The position numbers and the translations under genes were made by a program. This document shows positions 42,790 through 54,281 of a DNA stretch of 64,000 bases, in pieces. This DNA is from Hymenopellis radicata (taxonomy: Eukaryota; Basidiomycota; Agaricomycetes; Agaricales; Physalacriaceae). Each line of letters starts with the position of its first letter. Positions within the stretch are counted from its first letter, which is position 1. The notes under the pieces were generated by a model, which worked only from the letters and a program-made list of their open reading frames with translations, was not told where the DNA came from and searched no databases. The DNA is taken from NCBI GenBank assembly GCA_015501595.1, contig JADNRX010000198.1:39721-103720 (forward strand), in the 5' to 3' direction.

Positions 42790-45700
42790 CTACAGTCCAA
42801 ATTGAAAACGTAACCACGTCTGCGCAACACTGGAGTCCAATGGCGTAATACCCGGCCTACGAAGGTGTGATGATATCGACAACGCGTTCGAGATATCCAT
42901 CTGCGGCAATCCGAATGCTTCAAGCTCACCGACATTATACCTACTATCCCTTATATCGCGGAAGAATTCGATCAGTTGGTACGCAGGCGTCGAGGACGCG
43001 TCCTCTAATCTCGACACCCAATCACCGAATGACACGAGTGGGACAGATAGGAATGATGAAATGACGGAGGAGAGCTCAGACCATGTTGTAGGTCTGGGGT
43101 GCGCAACATGGAACACACGAACTACCCCTTTGTCAGTGGCGGTCTGACTTGACTGCCATCGACGACAGTCATTCAGAGTCGACGCAGCAAGGTCCACCGG
43201 GATCCACGAGATCTTCTGTAAAAATATAAGCAACCCGACCTTGACTGCGGGTCATGATGTAGCGTACGCCAGTGAAGGTCGGCAGACACTGTAGATCCTT
43301 CGCACTCCTCAATATTGCAGGAAACCACTCGTTCTGATTCCAGCACCCATTGATCCCGCCCGAAAGCTGCCCAAGACGAACGATCGCAGTCTCCATCCCG
43401 GTACTGGAAGCAGCTTGCTCAAGGATTCGTTCAGCCACCCATTTCGATTCCGCGTAGCCGCTTCCACAAGCTTGTTCTGCATCTACCAAACGCTCCCGGA
43501 CTGGTGTCTGAGCTTGGGGATCTAGTGGAGAATGAGAACTATGCTATGTAAAGCCCGAAAGGGATGTACTTCGAAGCACGGCAACTGAGCTCACAAACAG
43601 GAACTTTGGAGTCGAATGGGCACGAAGCGCAAAATCAACCAAGCATCGCACGCCTTTGATGTTCGTTTCGAACGACGATAGGGAGAGATTCATGTTGACG
43701 CGCCAAGCTACGACCTCCATCAGTCATAAGAATGAACCCCATGCCCAACATACCGGCGTGGACAATATGGGTCACTGAATTTAACAGCTAGATTCCAGTC
43801 AGCACAAACAAAGGTGACAGAACGCAACCCGAAACTCACATGATTATAAGCATTGGATTGCAACCCAAGTTCAGGCTGCATAACGTCGCCCCCAAGTAAT
43901 ATAAGCTTCGGCGAGTATAGTATACTCTCGTCCAAGCCCCGCGTAACAAAGGCCTGTCTCTGTCGGTTGAACGACGAGCTATGAGAGCCCGAGGATCGAT
44001 TTAGCGCGTACACCCGAGCGACTTTCGGGTCCTGCATTAGCTCCGCCAGGAGGTAGCTGCCCAGCGATCCCGTAGTTCCCGTTATCAGCACGAACTCTTG
44101 TTCTGCGCCAGTGTCCGCGTCCAGTGGAGATTCAACGATGATGATGAGGGAAAGTCGCGTGTGTACTTGTCGACCATTGCGTGCATAGCGTTTCAACAAC
44201 GTCTCTGGGCTCTTGTATGAATCACGATACGATCCGGAGATGAGGGAGAACATAAATGCGCTGAGCCGGGCTATTGACGGATTTTCGTACACAAAGGATG
44301 GTGGTACATTCCGAGTGTCTAAGGGAGTAGAGGTGCGCAAAGCCCGTAGGATAGAGTTGCGTATCCAAGTGGCTTGTAAACTGATGCGAAACGTGAGACT
44401 GGGGAGGTCCAAGTCAAGTCAACCTACCTGTCACAGCCATTCTCGAATAGGTCATCAACGTCCTTGAGATCCTGCCTGACGATGCTTGCGACAATCGAAC
44501 GCACGAAGAAGGTCGTCGAATCAATGTCCCAGTGAGGTGGTGAAGGAACGGCAATTTGAGTCGCATCCTCCACGGTAGAATATAGCGCTTTGATTTCTTC
44601 CGCGTATTCATCCGTTATGGCCTGCCGCCGCACGGTCTGTTTCACGGTGTATGTGAAAGGTTTTGACAGTTTAGAAACAATAATCATCTATGACAGTTCA
44701 TGACCACAATCGAGTTCGAAGGAAAATGCAGCGTACCTCCTTGAAGATCCGTGAATGCTGAGGCGCGATCTTGTTCATGGTCTGCACCGTTGGCCTAACT
44801 TTGATGTCAATTGGCTGCTCGAACCAGGCGAGGCTTCTCACCATATCTTCTCTACAAACGCTGACAACTCCCCTACGTCGGAAGAGTCAAACATGAATTC
44901 CGGGTTCGGTTCGACGAGGACGCCTAACCAGACAGTCAGGGCCATACTAATTACAGACCAGAGTCACCCTACCTGCATGGAATCGTCCAGTTCCAAAGAC
45001 TACAGTGCCCGAAACGTAGGGATCCTCGTTGAGAATGCTTTCCAGTAAGATAGCATTGGTCTAGTAGTACACACCACATCAATAGGGAACGAAGGCGGCA
45101 GTCAAGATGCATTGCCCACCTTCTCCCCAGTGCTATGTATAATCTGTCCATCCATGCGCCCATAAACCCGCCAATACCCGGGCCGTTCAGGATGCGGCTC
45201 CAACAAATCAGATGTGGCAAAAGCATCCTTCCCGTCAACCTTTGTATTCGTCACAGCCAGCGTATTCCACCGCGTGCTCTACATCATCCCGCAGCCGTCA
45301 AACGCAGTCCCAACACCCCAAAAACAGATGGTCACTCACGATAATAACCAACTCAAACGTGTTATCCCCTTGCGGTCTCATATGCGTCTCAACAAACTTC
45401 GGCAACCTGAAATATTCCCAGTCCTCGGGTACAAGGTCTTTGCCACCTGTCGCACGTCAGAAAAAAACCATGCCCATCAAACAGACTCCGACTCGGACCT
45501 GGACACATTATGTTTACCGCGCCACTTTCGGTTCTGGTACATTTGGCGATTAACTCCGCGGCGTTTAGCGTTTAGGACTGGCAGACTCACGATCCATAGA
45601 GTTGAGCAATATGCACGCCGCTGGACGCCAAGTGATCCCCAGCGGCCTTGTTCAGGCTTCCTCCCCCGTAGATCTGACAATGCGTTTTGAGTGTTATCTC

Positions 45701-46918
45701 CATGTCGAGGAAATGGACAACGTACGATTCCGCTGCGCTGCGACAGCCACTGGACGTGATCTGGGTTGCGAGACCAAGCCTACGCAGGCCATTTGAGTGA
45801 GATAACAGGATGACAGGCTGGACGTACCTCGGCAAATGAAGGAACACAATAAATGTAGTCGCTAGATGTGGCGCGGGCACACTGTATTAGAGCATCGGGC
45901 GTCGGTACAAGTGGTGCTGTTCGGGGTTCGAAGCATGCCATGACGTTGCCGCAGGATGCCTGTCACAACATATCGTTGAAAACGTGAGTGGCGGGGCGAC
46001 AAGCTCACGTACATTGAAGGAGATTTGAATGGCTCCCATTACATGGAACATTGGGATGGCATTAATCGCAAACACCTTGTCGGTAAAGTCCTGATTGCTA
46101 TACCATGGTACCATGGCATATTGCAAAAACCGTCGGTTTGTCCAAGGTATTGGCTTTGGAGACGATGTTGATCCTATTCGTCATAGGGTGGAATTAGTCG
46201 GGAAATATACTGCGAAGAGAACTACACTTACCTGAGGAGTGCGTATACATCATAACTCTGTCTAGCTTTCCTTTCTGTTCTGCAAGAACAGGCGGGAGGT
46301 GCTCCATCTCTGAATATGGAGCATAGAGCTCATCAAACTGAGGAATCGGAAAGAGCTCTGGTAGAGTACTGGTCGACGCGTCACCCTCCACAATGTTCAC
46401 AGCGTCCTTCGCGAGATTCTGCATGGCCGGTTCTGGACCAACCAAAATGTACTGTACGCCGACGTTCGTTAGAAGGTTGGCAATCGTCGTAGGAGAGCTT
46501 CGTGTCGAGAGAGGAAAGACGGCGCAGTTCGCCTTCATAACGCTCATTAGCAGTGTCCAATAGGTCACCGTATCTAGGATCAACATCAGACGCGTCGATC
46601 ACAAGAAGAAAGGTCCTTACCTGACACAGCAAGAATCGCAACAACAGGCTGCTTCACCGCGTTCAAACGCGAGGCAACTATCTTCCTAACCATCTGCGCA
46701 CCCCTCCTAACCGCCAGTCCCGTTTCTCCCCAATGAACAACTCTCGACAACACGCCTTCCCTTGCACATACAAACAGCCTATGCTCCGGGTTATTCTCCA
46801 AATGCCAATCATATATCTCACCCAGCGTCAACGACCCATCCAAGGGAGGTGGGAGGAACGTCGAGCTGAACAGCGCCTGCGTTTGTGGGAGCTCGGGAAA
46901 GTCACAGTTGTACATCGC
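42790..46918 (-). CDS. Adenylate-forming reductase (A-T-R, NRPS-like)
   Basis: Eighteen minus-strand exons (first 46621-46918, last 42790-43215) splice in phase to about 1074 residues. The adenylation domain has THSSGSTSSPKPIPWTNR, STESG (motif A5), YWRVYGRMDGQIIHSTGEK and related blocks. The carrier domain has LFENGCDSLQATWIRN, with the phosphopantetheine Ser at about 611. The reductase domain has TGTTGSLGSY (about 711-720) and YAESKWVAE (Tyr about 871, Lys about 875). This class activates a carboxylic acid with ATP, loads it on the carrier and releases it with NAD(P)H as an aldehyde. Motif A5 is coded across an 8-nt micro-exon at 45526-45533. An earlier Met exists at 46975, but MYNCDFPELP gives the usual spacing to PPPLDGSLTL. 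The linker before the reductase domain may be read out of its ancestral frame. Confidence 0.9.
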
Positions 46919-47394
46919 GCAACTGGGGGTTAGCCTAAACACGTCAACGTGAAGCCCTATGTAGTATCCCATCATGAGCTTCTAGAGTGATAACCGAGGC
47001 GAAAGGCCCGGGTGAAGTGAGCGCCCATTGGTCCTTTGCCTCAGAATGCAGAGGGACCCAGGTTTCCGAGTCGGGTGTCCGAGTCGGAAGGTGCATGGAT
47101 TCGTCATGAGATTCTCTGCCAGCTCGTTGCAAGAGGCCAGTCGCGTCCACGGACGTGTAAGATGAAGAGTAGAGGCGTCACGGTTGAAATGCGCTTGTTT
47201 CGAGTAGAAAACTGCAGGGGAGGCAGAAAGGTATCAACATGGACGAGAAAGGCAAGAGCAGCGGGCGATGTGGATAAGTCAATATACATATATAAATAAA
47301 AAATGAAAGTAGAAAAGGACTTATAGCCTTAGTCCGCAGGCCCCGCGAGAACGCTGCTACTGCATCATCAACTGCGGTCCTGCATGCCTAAGTG
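46919..47394. other. Reductase promoter region, no gene seen
   Basis: Upstream flank of the adenylate-forming reductase; no supportable gene. Confidence 0.5.
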
Positions 47395-47679
47395 TTCTAT
47401 TGCATCTAGAATAGATGATTGTGAAGGAAGACCCATTTCAGAACTTGAAAGATGTGTAGCACCTTGGCGGAGATCGATGATTTGGACACCGTACGACGGT
47501 GCCAGGTGAAATGGGACAATGTTCTGGTTGCACCAGGACAACCGTTTAGGAAGGAGTTCTCGTTTGAGTAGTGTTACTAAATCCACATTCATCCTTTACT
47601 GCACGTAGCAAAATACAACATGTGGTGGTTAGAGTACCAGATCCTCATGCAATACAAATATCTTGAAGGAACGTCGCCT

Positions 47680-49464
47680 TTAGACATATCTGATCAACGT
47701 ACGACCCTCTGAAAGAACAAGTCAGTACACTGGCACAGCCGAACGGGAAGCAAGCAACTCACTCCATATCGAAAGGCGGATATCCAAGCCTCTCTCCTTT
47801 AGTTTCCGAAACTCGATAAAGTCAGCATCCACAAGGTCTTCGATTGTACAGTCTTTCCCGAGGCTCTCTAGTAGAAGTCGTTTTTTCTTCATGTCACCTG
47901 GCCAAGATGAATATCCTTCAACGTAATAAACAGATCCATCGGTACGGCCGCCAGGCAACATATATGTCTCTCTTCCAAGCACGACAACGACTTCCTGTAG
48001 ATTCGTCCCTGTAGACGAGTCTTCGAGTGACTGGTATCGAGCACTCAGGACACGAATGAGGGTGTCCTTGAGTTCAGCCTCCCAGATTGACCTGGATATT
48101 AACGTCGTAGTGATTGTCAGAACCCGTAGCGTGGGCACGACGGTCCGGTCCGAAAGACACTCGATGAGTCTGCCCTTGGGAGGCTCTGTTCCAAACGACA
48201 GCCTCAGATCTACGATCCCTGGTAACGCGGAGAGGGATGCTTCAGGAGAAACAAAATACTTTTCGTGATCGTCGAAGGTGAGTTCCGCACTCCTGATTGT
48301 GCACTCCGAGCGCTGTATGAATCGTTGGAGAACTTTCCCGTCGGACTGATTTGCGCGCGGACAAGGCAATGATAAACGCGTCAGCGCTGGGCATCGGATA
48401 TGATCCAAGAGTGTTATTGCGAGGCTGTGAGACATGTCGATGAAGGACAATTTGGCATGGGAGACAACCACCTGAAGTCCATGAATATTCGAGATTGCCT
48501 TAACCCGCTCATACCGCGCGACATGAGGATTATCCTTCAATGTTTCCAGGTCAGGGCAGCAAGCGAGAAGTTCCTGACAGGAAACGACATGGTCGAGAGG
48601 AACGACCAGTTCCGTTAGCTGCCTCCAGGGGAATTTGATCTTCGACAGCTTTATGTCAGTGGTATAAGCGGTCGGGTGAATTGACAGCGTCAATCGGCGG
48701 AGTTGTGGTACATGTTTACCAAGCGACGAGAGTAGCTTGTAGTAGGCGTCTAGATTGGCGCGAGTCACTGCTATATCGAGTCCAAGCGCCACCAGTGAAG
48801 GCATTTTGCCAATCTTGAGAAGGGGTTCGAAAAGCATGAGAGATCCGTTAAAGGAGGCATCATGCCAACTTTCTGCGCTTTTGGTGATGGCGCTGAGTTG
48901 TGTTTGGTTCACACCGGCCAAGGGGATATGAAACCTGTTGTGTTTGGCAGACCGCGAAAGTGCCCCGTCAAAGAGGATTTCGATCCCGGTTGCGGAGAAA
49001 CCATAGCCACCGTACGTTAGATTGGTCCAAAGACTCGGGCAGGACCAAGCAACTTGTCTCCACCTCCGGCAGACCTTTCCCAGAAGCCATGGACCACTAC
49101 GTGACGAAGCAAGCACGTTGTACGGCTTTTCAAACGTGAGGTGGAAAATCTCGAGTAGCACTTCGGCCGGAAGCTGGTGGATGGGAGAGAAGAGCGCGAG
49201 GTGCGCGTCACGGAAGGCAATCGTTTCGTCTCTCTCCTTCTTAGCGGCAGCTAGTGATGTCTCTAGCCTCTCTATACTGAGGTCCAAATCCGCTATGTCC
49301 GCTTTGGCATCGGCAACTAGATTCACGATGTCGACTCTAACATGTTCGTGCGCGGTAAAGGCAATGTTTGTCCCTAAGTGGGTTTCATATGGAGACTGGG
49401 TGGACATTCTGCGTGGCTTCTTCGTCGGAGGAAGGCCGCAGTGGGGGCATTCATGGGACATCAC
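47680..49464 (-). CDS. F-box protein with N-terminal CPHC motif and coiled coil (copy D, intact)
   Basis: Minus-strand exons 47763-49464 and 47680-47708, separated by a 54-bp intron, give about 576 residues. The layout equals copy A: MMSHECPHCGLPPTKKPRR, a coiled coil (ADLDLSIERLETSLAAAKKE), an F-box (IHQLPAEVLLEIFHLTFEKP) and the VCRRWRQVAWSCPSLW block. A long leucine-rich part and a C-terminal exon ending LIRYV complete it. No frameshift is seen. A and D are the only complete members of this family in the window and lie in opposite orientation. The start could be either of two adjacent ATGs (49464 or 49461). An E-box lies 187 bp upstream. Confidence 0.88.
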
Positions 49465-49650
49465 CGCTATGAAAATACTATGAGCGCGAAGGTGATAGAA
49501 CCACGCGACTACTGTTACTCACTTGATGAATTCCGAGGTGTAGCGCCCTCCTCGTACAAGAAATATCAGCCAACGCGTCGTTCGAGGTCAGTGATAGTCG
49601 TGGTAAGAAGGCAAGATGGACAAAGGCGGTCAGCCAAAATATTCTGAATG

Positions 49651-49660
49651 TCACGTGACA
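49651..49660 (-). promoter_or_regulatory. E-box (TCACGTGACA) upstream of F-box copy D
   Basis: A CACGTG core in a conserved 10-base context, about 187 bp from the start codon. The same sequence is about 188 bp from copy E and 184 bp from copy F. Such sites bind bHLH factors of the Cbf1/Pho4/Tye7 kind; the actual binder is unknown. Confidence 0.5.
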
Positions 49661-49680
49661 CACTGCGGCGCTAGGGATAA

Positions 49681-50945
49681 GAAGCCTCTTCCCGGTCCTT
49701 CCCAATCGAGAACGGCTTCCATTTTCTGAGGATCTTTCCATTGATCGCTTCGGCGCGCTCTACCCGTATAAGGCAGCGCGTACACGTTTTGCGCCCCATG
49801 CCTGTGGTGACATTCAAGGGACTTGGCGGGATATGTATTATGAGTGAAACAATATGTAGGATATCTCAACAAGGCTGGAAGGCATGAATACAGCGCTCAA
49901 TGATGTTGTTTTCAACTTGTTCAAGTTTGCTCTCTGCATCGGGATCCGCACACCGGCCTATCGTGTACACAAAAGCGGCGTGGTAGGGAAGCTCTGGTGG
50001 TGTAATGGTTATATTGTGCACTGCCATCCCAGTATTGACATTGTGTGTCCCATCCTTCAAGTTTTGACAGTCAAGGTAGTATAGTTTTTTTAACTTGTAG
50101 TTTTCCTGGTTGCACTTGTCACTTTGAATTTTTTGATTCTCTTACTTACTACAGCTGTTGCATGTACAGGTACCAGTGACTTTATTCTGGGACTCCGATG
50201 ATAATTTCTATCCCGACTTGATACCATAACCGACCGAGCTTGGACCCGACGAGAAGTCCACCAAATTCCAGTCGAACTTCTACCATCAGACACGTGACAT
50301 TCCCATTAGGAAGGTTCGGGTACCGGCTACTCACCCCGGCGCTAGTAGTCAAGTTGAATCAACCAATTGGCCGAGGACCTTAATTGATCTTGCGGTGAGT
50401 GACATTAACATGAATGCTCGCCTCAAAACAGCACTGATTCCATCACTAACAATCGCTAGGAAAAGCCGGGTCGCGACCGAATGAACTGGGGAGGCAGGCA
50501 AGAAGGTTACAATATTGACGAGTACTAGGGCCTGCAGTGCTTCGTGGTGACATGCACGGAAATGGCACACACACCAAATTTTGATTGAGGAGACGGCCCG
50601 CCCGAATCGCCCACAAACCATTCATCCAGTGTTTCCTTCAAGTTGCCACCGAAGAAGGAACACGTCGCCCTTGCTCCTCAAACTTATTTAACACACCTAG
50701 CACTAACGTCGCTTCCATGACCTTTCCAAACGCGCATTTTTGAGACCGAAAATGCTGTCTCCCGGATGACCCACAGTCGTTATTCGTACTTGCTGGGAAC
50801 ACACAGCTTCACTTGATCATGACGGCACGACTCGTACATCCGACACGTGTACTGAGGTCTATTCGAGTGCTCCGTTGGGCATAAGCGTTCGAATAGTCCT
50901 GCTAAGTGTTCCTTGCGATCGCGTGAGTGTGAGTGTTCCTAAGTA
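49681..50945. other. Intergenic between F-box units D and E, no gene seen
   Basis: The longest frame, minus 49866-50060 (64 codons, containing NITITPPELPYHAAF), has no recognisable family. No repeat boundary signature is obvious. Confidence 0.5.
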
Positions 50946-51159
50946 TTGCATCTAGATAGATGATTGTGAAGGAAGACCCATTTCAGAACTTGGACACCGT
51001 ACGACGGTGCCGGGTGAAATGGGACAATGTTCTGATTGCACCAGGACAACGGTTTAGGGAGGAGTTCTCGTTTGAGTAGCGTTACTAAAATCCACGTTCA
51101 TCCTTTACTGCACGTAGCAGAATACAATGCAATACAAGTATCTTGAAGGAACGCTGCCG

Positions 51160-52947
51160 TTAGACATATCTAATCAATGTACGACCCTCTGGAAACAGGC
51201 CATTACTATTAGTTACAAACAAGACAGAATCAAGCAAAGGCTCACTCCATATCGAGAGGCGTAAATTCAACCCTCCCTCCTTTAGTTTCCGAAACTCAGT
51301 CAAGTCAGCATCCACAAGGTCTTCGATTGTACAGTCTTTGCCATAGTCCTCGTGTAGCCGTCGTTTGTCTTCTTCTGATTCACGTCGCCCGGATGAATAT
51401 CCTTCAACATAATAAACAGATCCCTTGGTACGGCCACCAGGTAGCATATATGTCTCTCTTCCAAGCACAATGACGACTTCCTGTAGATTCGTCGTCCCTG
51501 TAGACGACTCTTCGGGGGACTGGTATCGAGCACTCAGAACACGAATGACGGTGTCCTTGAGTCCAGCCTCCCAGATCGACCTGGATATTGTCGGCGTAGT
51601 GACTGTAAGAACCCGTAGCTTGGGCACAACGGTCCGGTCCGAAAGACACTCGATGAGTCTGCTATTGAGAGGCTTTGCACTGAACGACAGCTTCAGATCT
51701 AGGATCCCTGATAACGCGGAGAGGGATGCCTCAGGAGAAACAAGATGCCTTTCGTTAAGGTTGAAGGTGAGTTCCGCACTCGTGATTGTGCACTCCGAGC
51801 GCTGTATGAATCGTTGGAGAACCGTGTCGGACCGAGTCGAGCGCGGGCAAGGCAATGATAAACACGTCAGCGCTGGGCATCGAATATGATCCAACAGCGT
51901 TATTGCGGACTGGGAGACATGTCGATGAAGGACAATTTGGAATGGGAGATAACTGCCTGAAGCCCAGGAATATTCGAGGTTTCCTTCACCCGATCATGCC
52001 ACGACACATGAGGATTATTCTTCAACATTTCCAGGCCAGGGCACAAAGCGAGCAGTTGCTGACATGAAACGACGTCGTCGAGAGGAACGACGAGCTCCGT
52101 TAGCTGCCTCCATGGGAATTTGAGCTTCCATAGCTTCGTGTCGTTGGAAGAGGAGGTGGGCGTTACAGCCAGCGTCAATCGGCGCAGTTGTGGTACATGT
52201 TTACCAAGCGACGAGACTAGCGGAAGGCCTCTACGTTGCCGGGATCCCACCCACGTATTTGGAGTTCAAGCGCCACCAGTGAAGGCAGTTTGCCAATTTC
52301 CAGAAAGGGTTCGAAACGCCCTAGAGAGCCTTCAAAAGACGCATCATGCCAACTTTCTGCGCTTTTGGCGATGATGCTAATTTGTGTCGTCGTTAGACTG
52401 TCCAAGGAGATATGAAACTTGTTGCGCTTCGCAGACCGCGAAAGCGCCCCTTCGAAGAGAACTTTGGTACAGACTTTGAGGCCTCCTAGGTACCTAGCTC
52501 GACCACCAGTAAAGGAGGTCCACAGACTCGCACAGGACCAAGCAACTTGTCTCCACCTGTGGCAGACCTTTACCAGAAGCCACGGACCGTTACGCGATGA
52601 AGCAAACACGTTATACGGCTTCTCGAACGTGAGGTGGAAGATCTCGAGGAGCACTTCGGCCGGAAGCTGGTGGATGGGAGGGAAGAGCGCGAGGTGCGCG
52701 TCACGGAAGGCAATCGTTTCGTCTCTCTCCTTCTTGCTGCAGCTAGTGAGTCTCAATCTTCTCTATACTGCGGTCCAAATCCGTTATGTCCGCTTGGCAT
52801 CGGCAACTAGATTCGCAATGTCGACTCTGATCCATCGCGCGCGGTAAAGGCAATGTTTGTCCCCAAGTGGGTTTCATATGGAGAGTGGGTGTGGATTCTG
52901 CGTGACTTTTTCGTCGGAGAAGGCCACAGTGGGGACATTCAGGGACA
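51160..52947 (-). pseudogene. F-box protein copy E, decayed
   Basis: The start context ATGTCCCTGAATGTCC has lost one base relative to ATGTCCCATGAATGCC, so the frame fails at codon 3. An in-frame TAG replaces a Val codon in the coiled coil (GCGAATCTAGTTGCC). Further shifts occur near 52745, where AGCAAGAAGG has replaced AGCCAAGAAGG, and around 52250-52217. A block is missing or rearranged near 52220 (GSRQRRGLP). Long stretches remain readable, such as IHQLPAEVLLEIFHLTFEKP and the whole C-terminal part from 51894 to the LIRYV end at 51160. Confidence 0.85.
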
Positions 52948-53134
52948 TTGTCGCTATGAAAATACTATGAGCGCGAAGGTTATACACACGACTACTGTAC
53001 TCACTTGACGAATTCCAAGCTTGTACACCCTCCTCGTAAAGAAAATATCAGGCGACGCGTCGTGCGATGTCAGTGATCGTCGTGGTACGAAGGCAAGATG
53101 CCAAGGAGGGTAGGTCAGTCAAATCTTCTAGATA

Positions 53135-53144
53135 TCACGTGACA
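53135..53144 (-). promoter_or_regulatory. E-box (TCACGTGACA) upstream of F-box copy E
   Basis: Identical 10-base site to the one at copy D, about 188 bp from the lost start. It is retained although the gene is broken. Confidence 0.45.
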
Positions 53145-53150
53145 CTCCCC

Positions 53151-53534
53151 ACAAAATGAGACAGTGGACACGGACTCTGAACAGGCTGAGTGGAACATGA
53201 TCCCAAAAAGATTGCCCAGAGGAGTATTTGATCTGGATTTAGCAGAATACCAAAGAGCAATTGCTCGATTCGAGTCATTCGACGGCTAAAAGGTTACTGT
53301 GCTGTAAGTATTTGTTAAATTGTATACTAATAGGACAATCATCATAGGTTGATACTGTTAGAAATGGGATGGATCTCGATGGGTAGACTCTCGCGAATGG
53401 CCGACCTCAGCCCGCCTCAAATGTCCACTGACCAGCGCGTACATACTGATCGAACAGGAACGCCCTCCCTCTCGGATGGCTAGGACGCATCATCAATTCT
53501 CATCAACTTTGTCGATAACAAATGGCGAATCCAG
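53151..53534. other. Intergenic, partly duplicated at the window's right end
   Basis: 53151-53240 (ATGAGACAGTGGACACGGAC, then AACATGATCCCAAAAAGATT) recurs at about 63920-64000. The remainder has no gene. Confidence 0.6.
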
Positions 53535-54181
53535 TTATGCAAGCGTTGCACGTACACCGCGTCGTCGGAGGTCGCGGACGAGGTTGTTGAAAACGGGATA
53601 AGCCCAATCATCTTCCGAAACCTTGGGGACAGTAGGCCACACTACCGTAGCAGGACTGTTCGAAACTACTATCAATGCCAAAAGCTCGGGAAGGCTGGCC
53701 TGCGCGAGAGGTGCTAGAAGCGTGGGCGTCCATGCTTCAGGCGGCACAATAGGGCACGTAAAGGGAAATTGTGGAGGGCTTGGCACCAGATTGAAAAGAG
53801 TGGGGAATGTGACTCCAGAAGAGTCCAAACACGCTAGCGTGAGCGAGCGTACCTCAGTTCGAGGCTTAATAGCTGACACCGCCTTATCCCACTGGCGGTC
53901 AAAGGCGTGGTGGCCGGCATGAAACGGCAGGCATGGAACGAATCTAGTGCGCCACAATTTGGGCAGAGTTGGCTGTAAAACTGCAGTTGACAAGGCGCGT
54001 GCCTAGACAGATAGACGCCCTGATAAGCAAGGCCCTGCAGTCGTTCTGATACAGAAGAACACTCCTTGACAGCAAGCGCCGGATACCAATAGAGTTCCCA
54101 AGTAAGCGGCCATGAAGCTACGGGGATCACTAGCACTGCTGGCTTCGTCCGAGGCACCTGTGGACGACTGGAGGATTCCAC
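53535..54181 (-). CDS. Hypothetical protein, possibly two exons or frameshifted
   Basis: Two overlapping minus-strand frames, 54181-53834 (MESSSRPQVPRTKPAVLVIP, then LTWELYWYPALAV) and about 53993-53535 (KPRTEVRSLTLACLDSSG, VTFPTLFNLVPSP, AYPVFNNLVRDLRRRG). The second has a composition reminiscent of the C-terminal leucine-rich half of basidiomycete F-box-like proteins. I could not find a clean intron that joins them, so this may be a gene with an unusual junction or a frameshifted relic. Confidence 0.35.
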
Positions 54182-54281
54182 TGATTCAATTGCTATTCAT
54201 ACATTATTCTACGTGCCACAGAGTCCATGAATTCCGCGAAAAGAATAAATAAAACGAAAGGTACAGCGCACGAACAAGACA

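Larger units (their letters stand above)
47395..49680. repeat. Duplicated F-box segment, unit D
   Basis: Collinear with about 50946-53150. Outside the gene the shared blocks include GATGATTGTGAAGGAAGACC, the CACCAGGACAACSGTTTAGG block and TCATCCTTTACTGCACGTAG. The duplicated unit thus extends at least 280 bp beyond the F-box gene 3' end. Confidence 0.85.
50946..53150. repeat. Duplicated F-box segment, unit E
   Basis: Collinear with about 47395-49680. It has lost about 60 bp in the 3' flank relative to unit D (between AGAACTTG and GACACCGTACG). Its 5' flank (53117-53240) is also matched at 63878-64000. Confidence 0.85.

Noticed and set aside
45477..45680. Frameshift suspected in the reductase adenylation domain
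   Set aside because: It resolves once an 8-nt exon and two GT-AG introns are recognised; all phases then agree.
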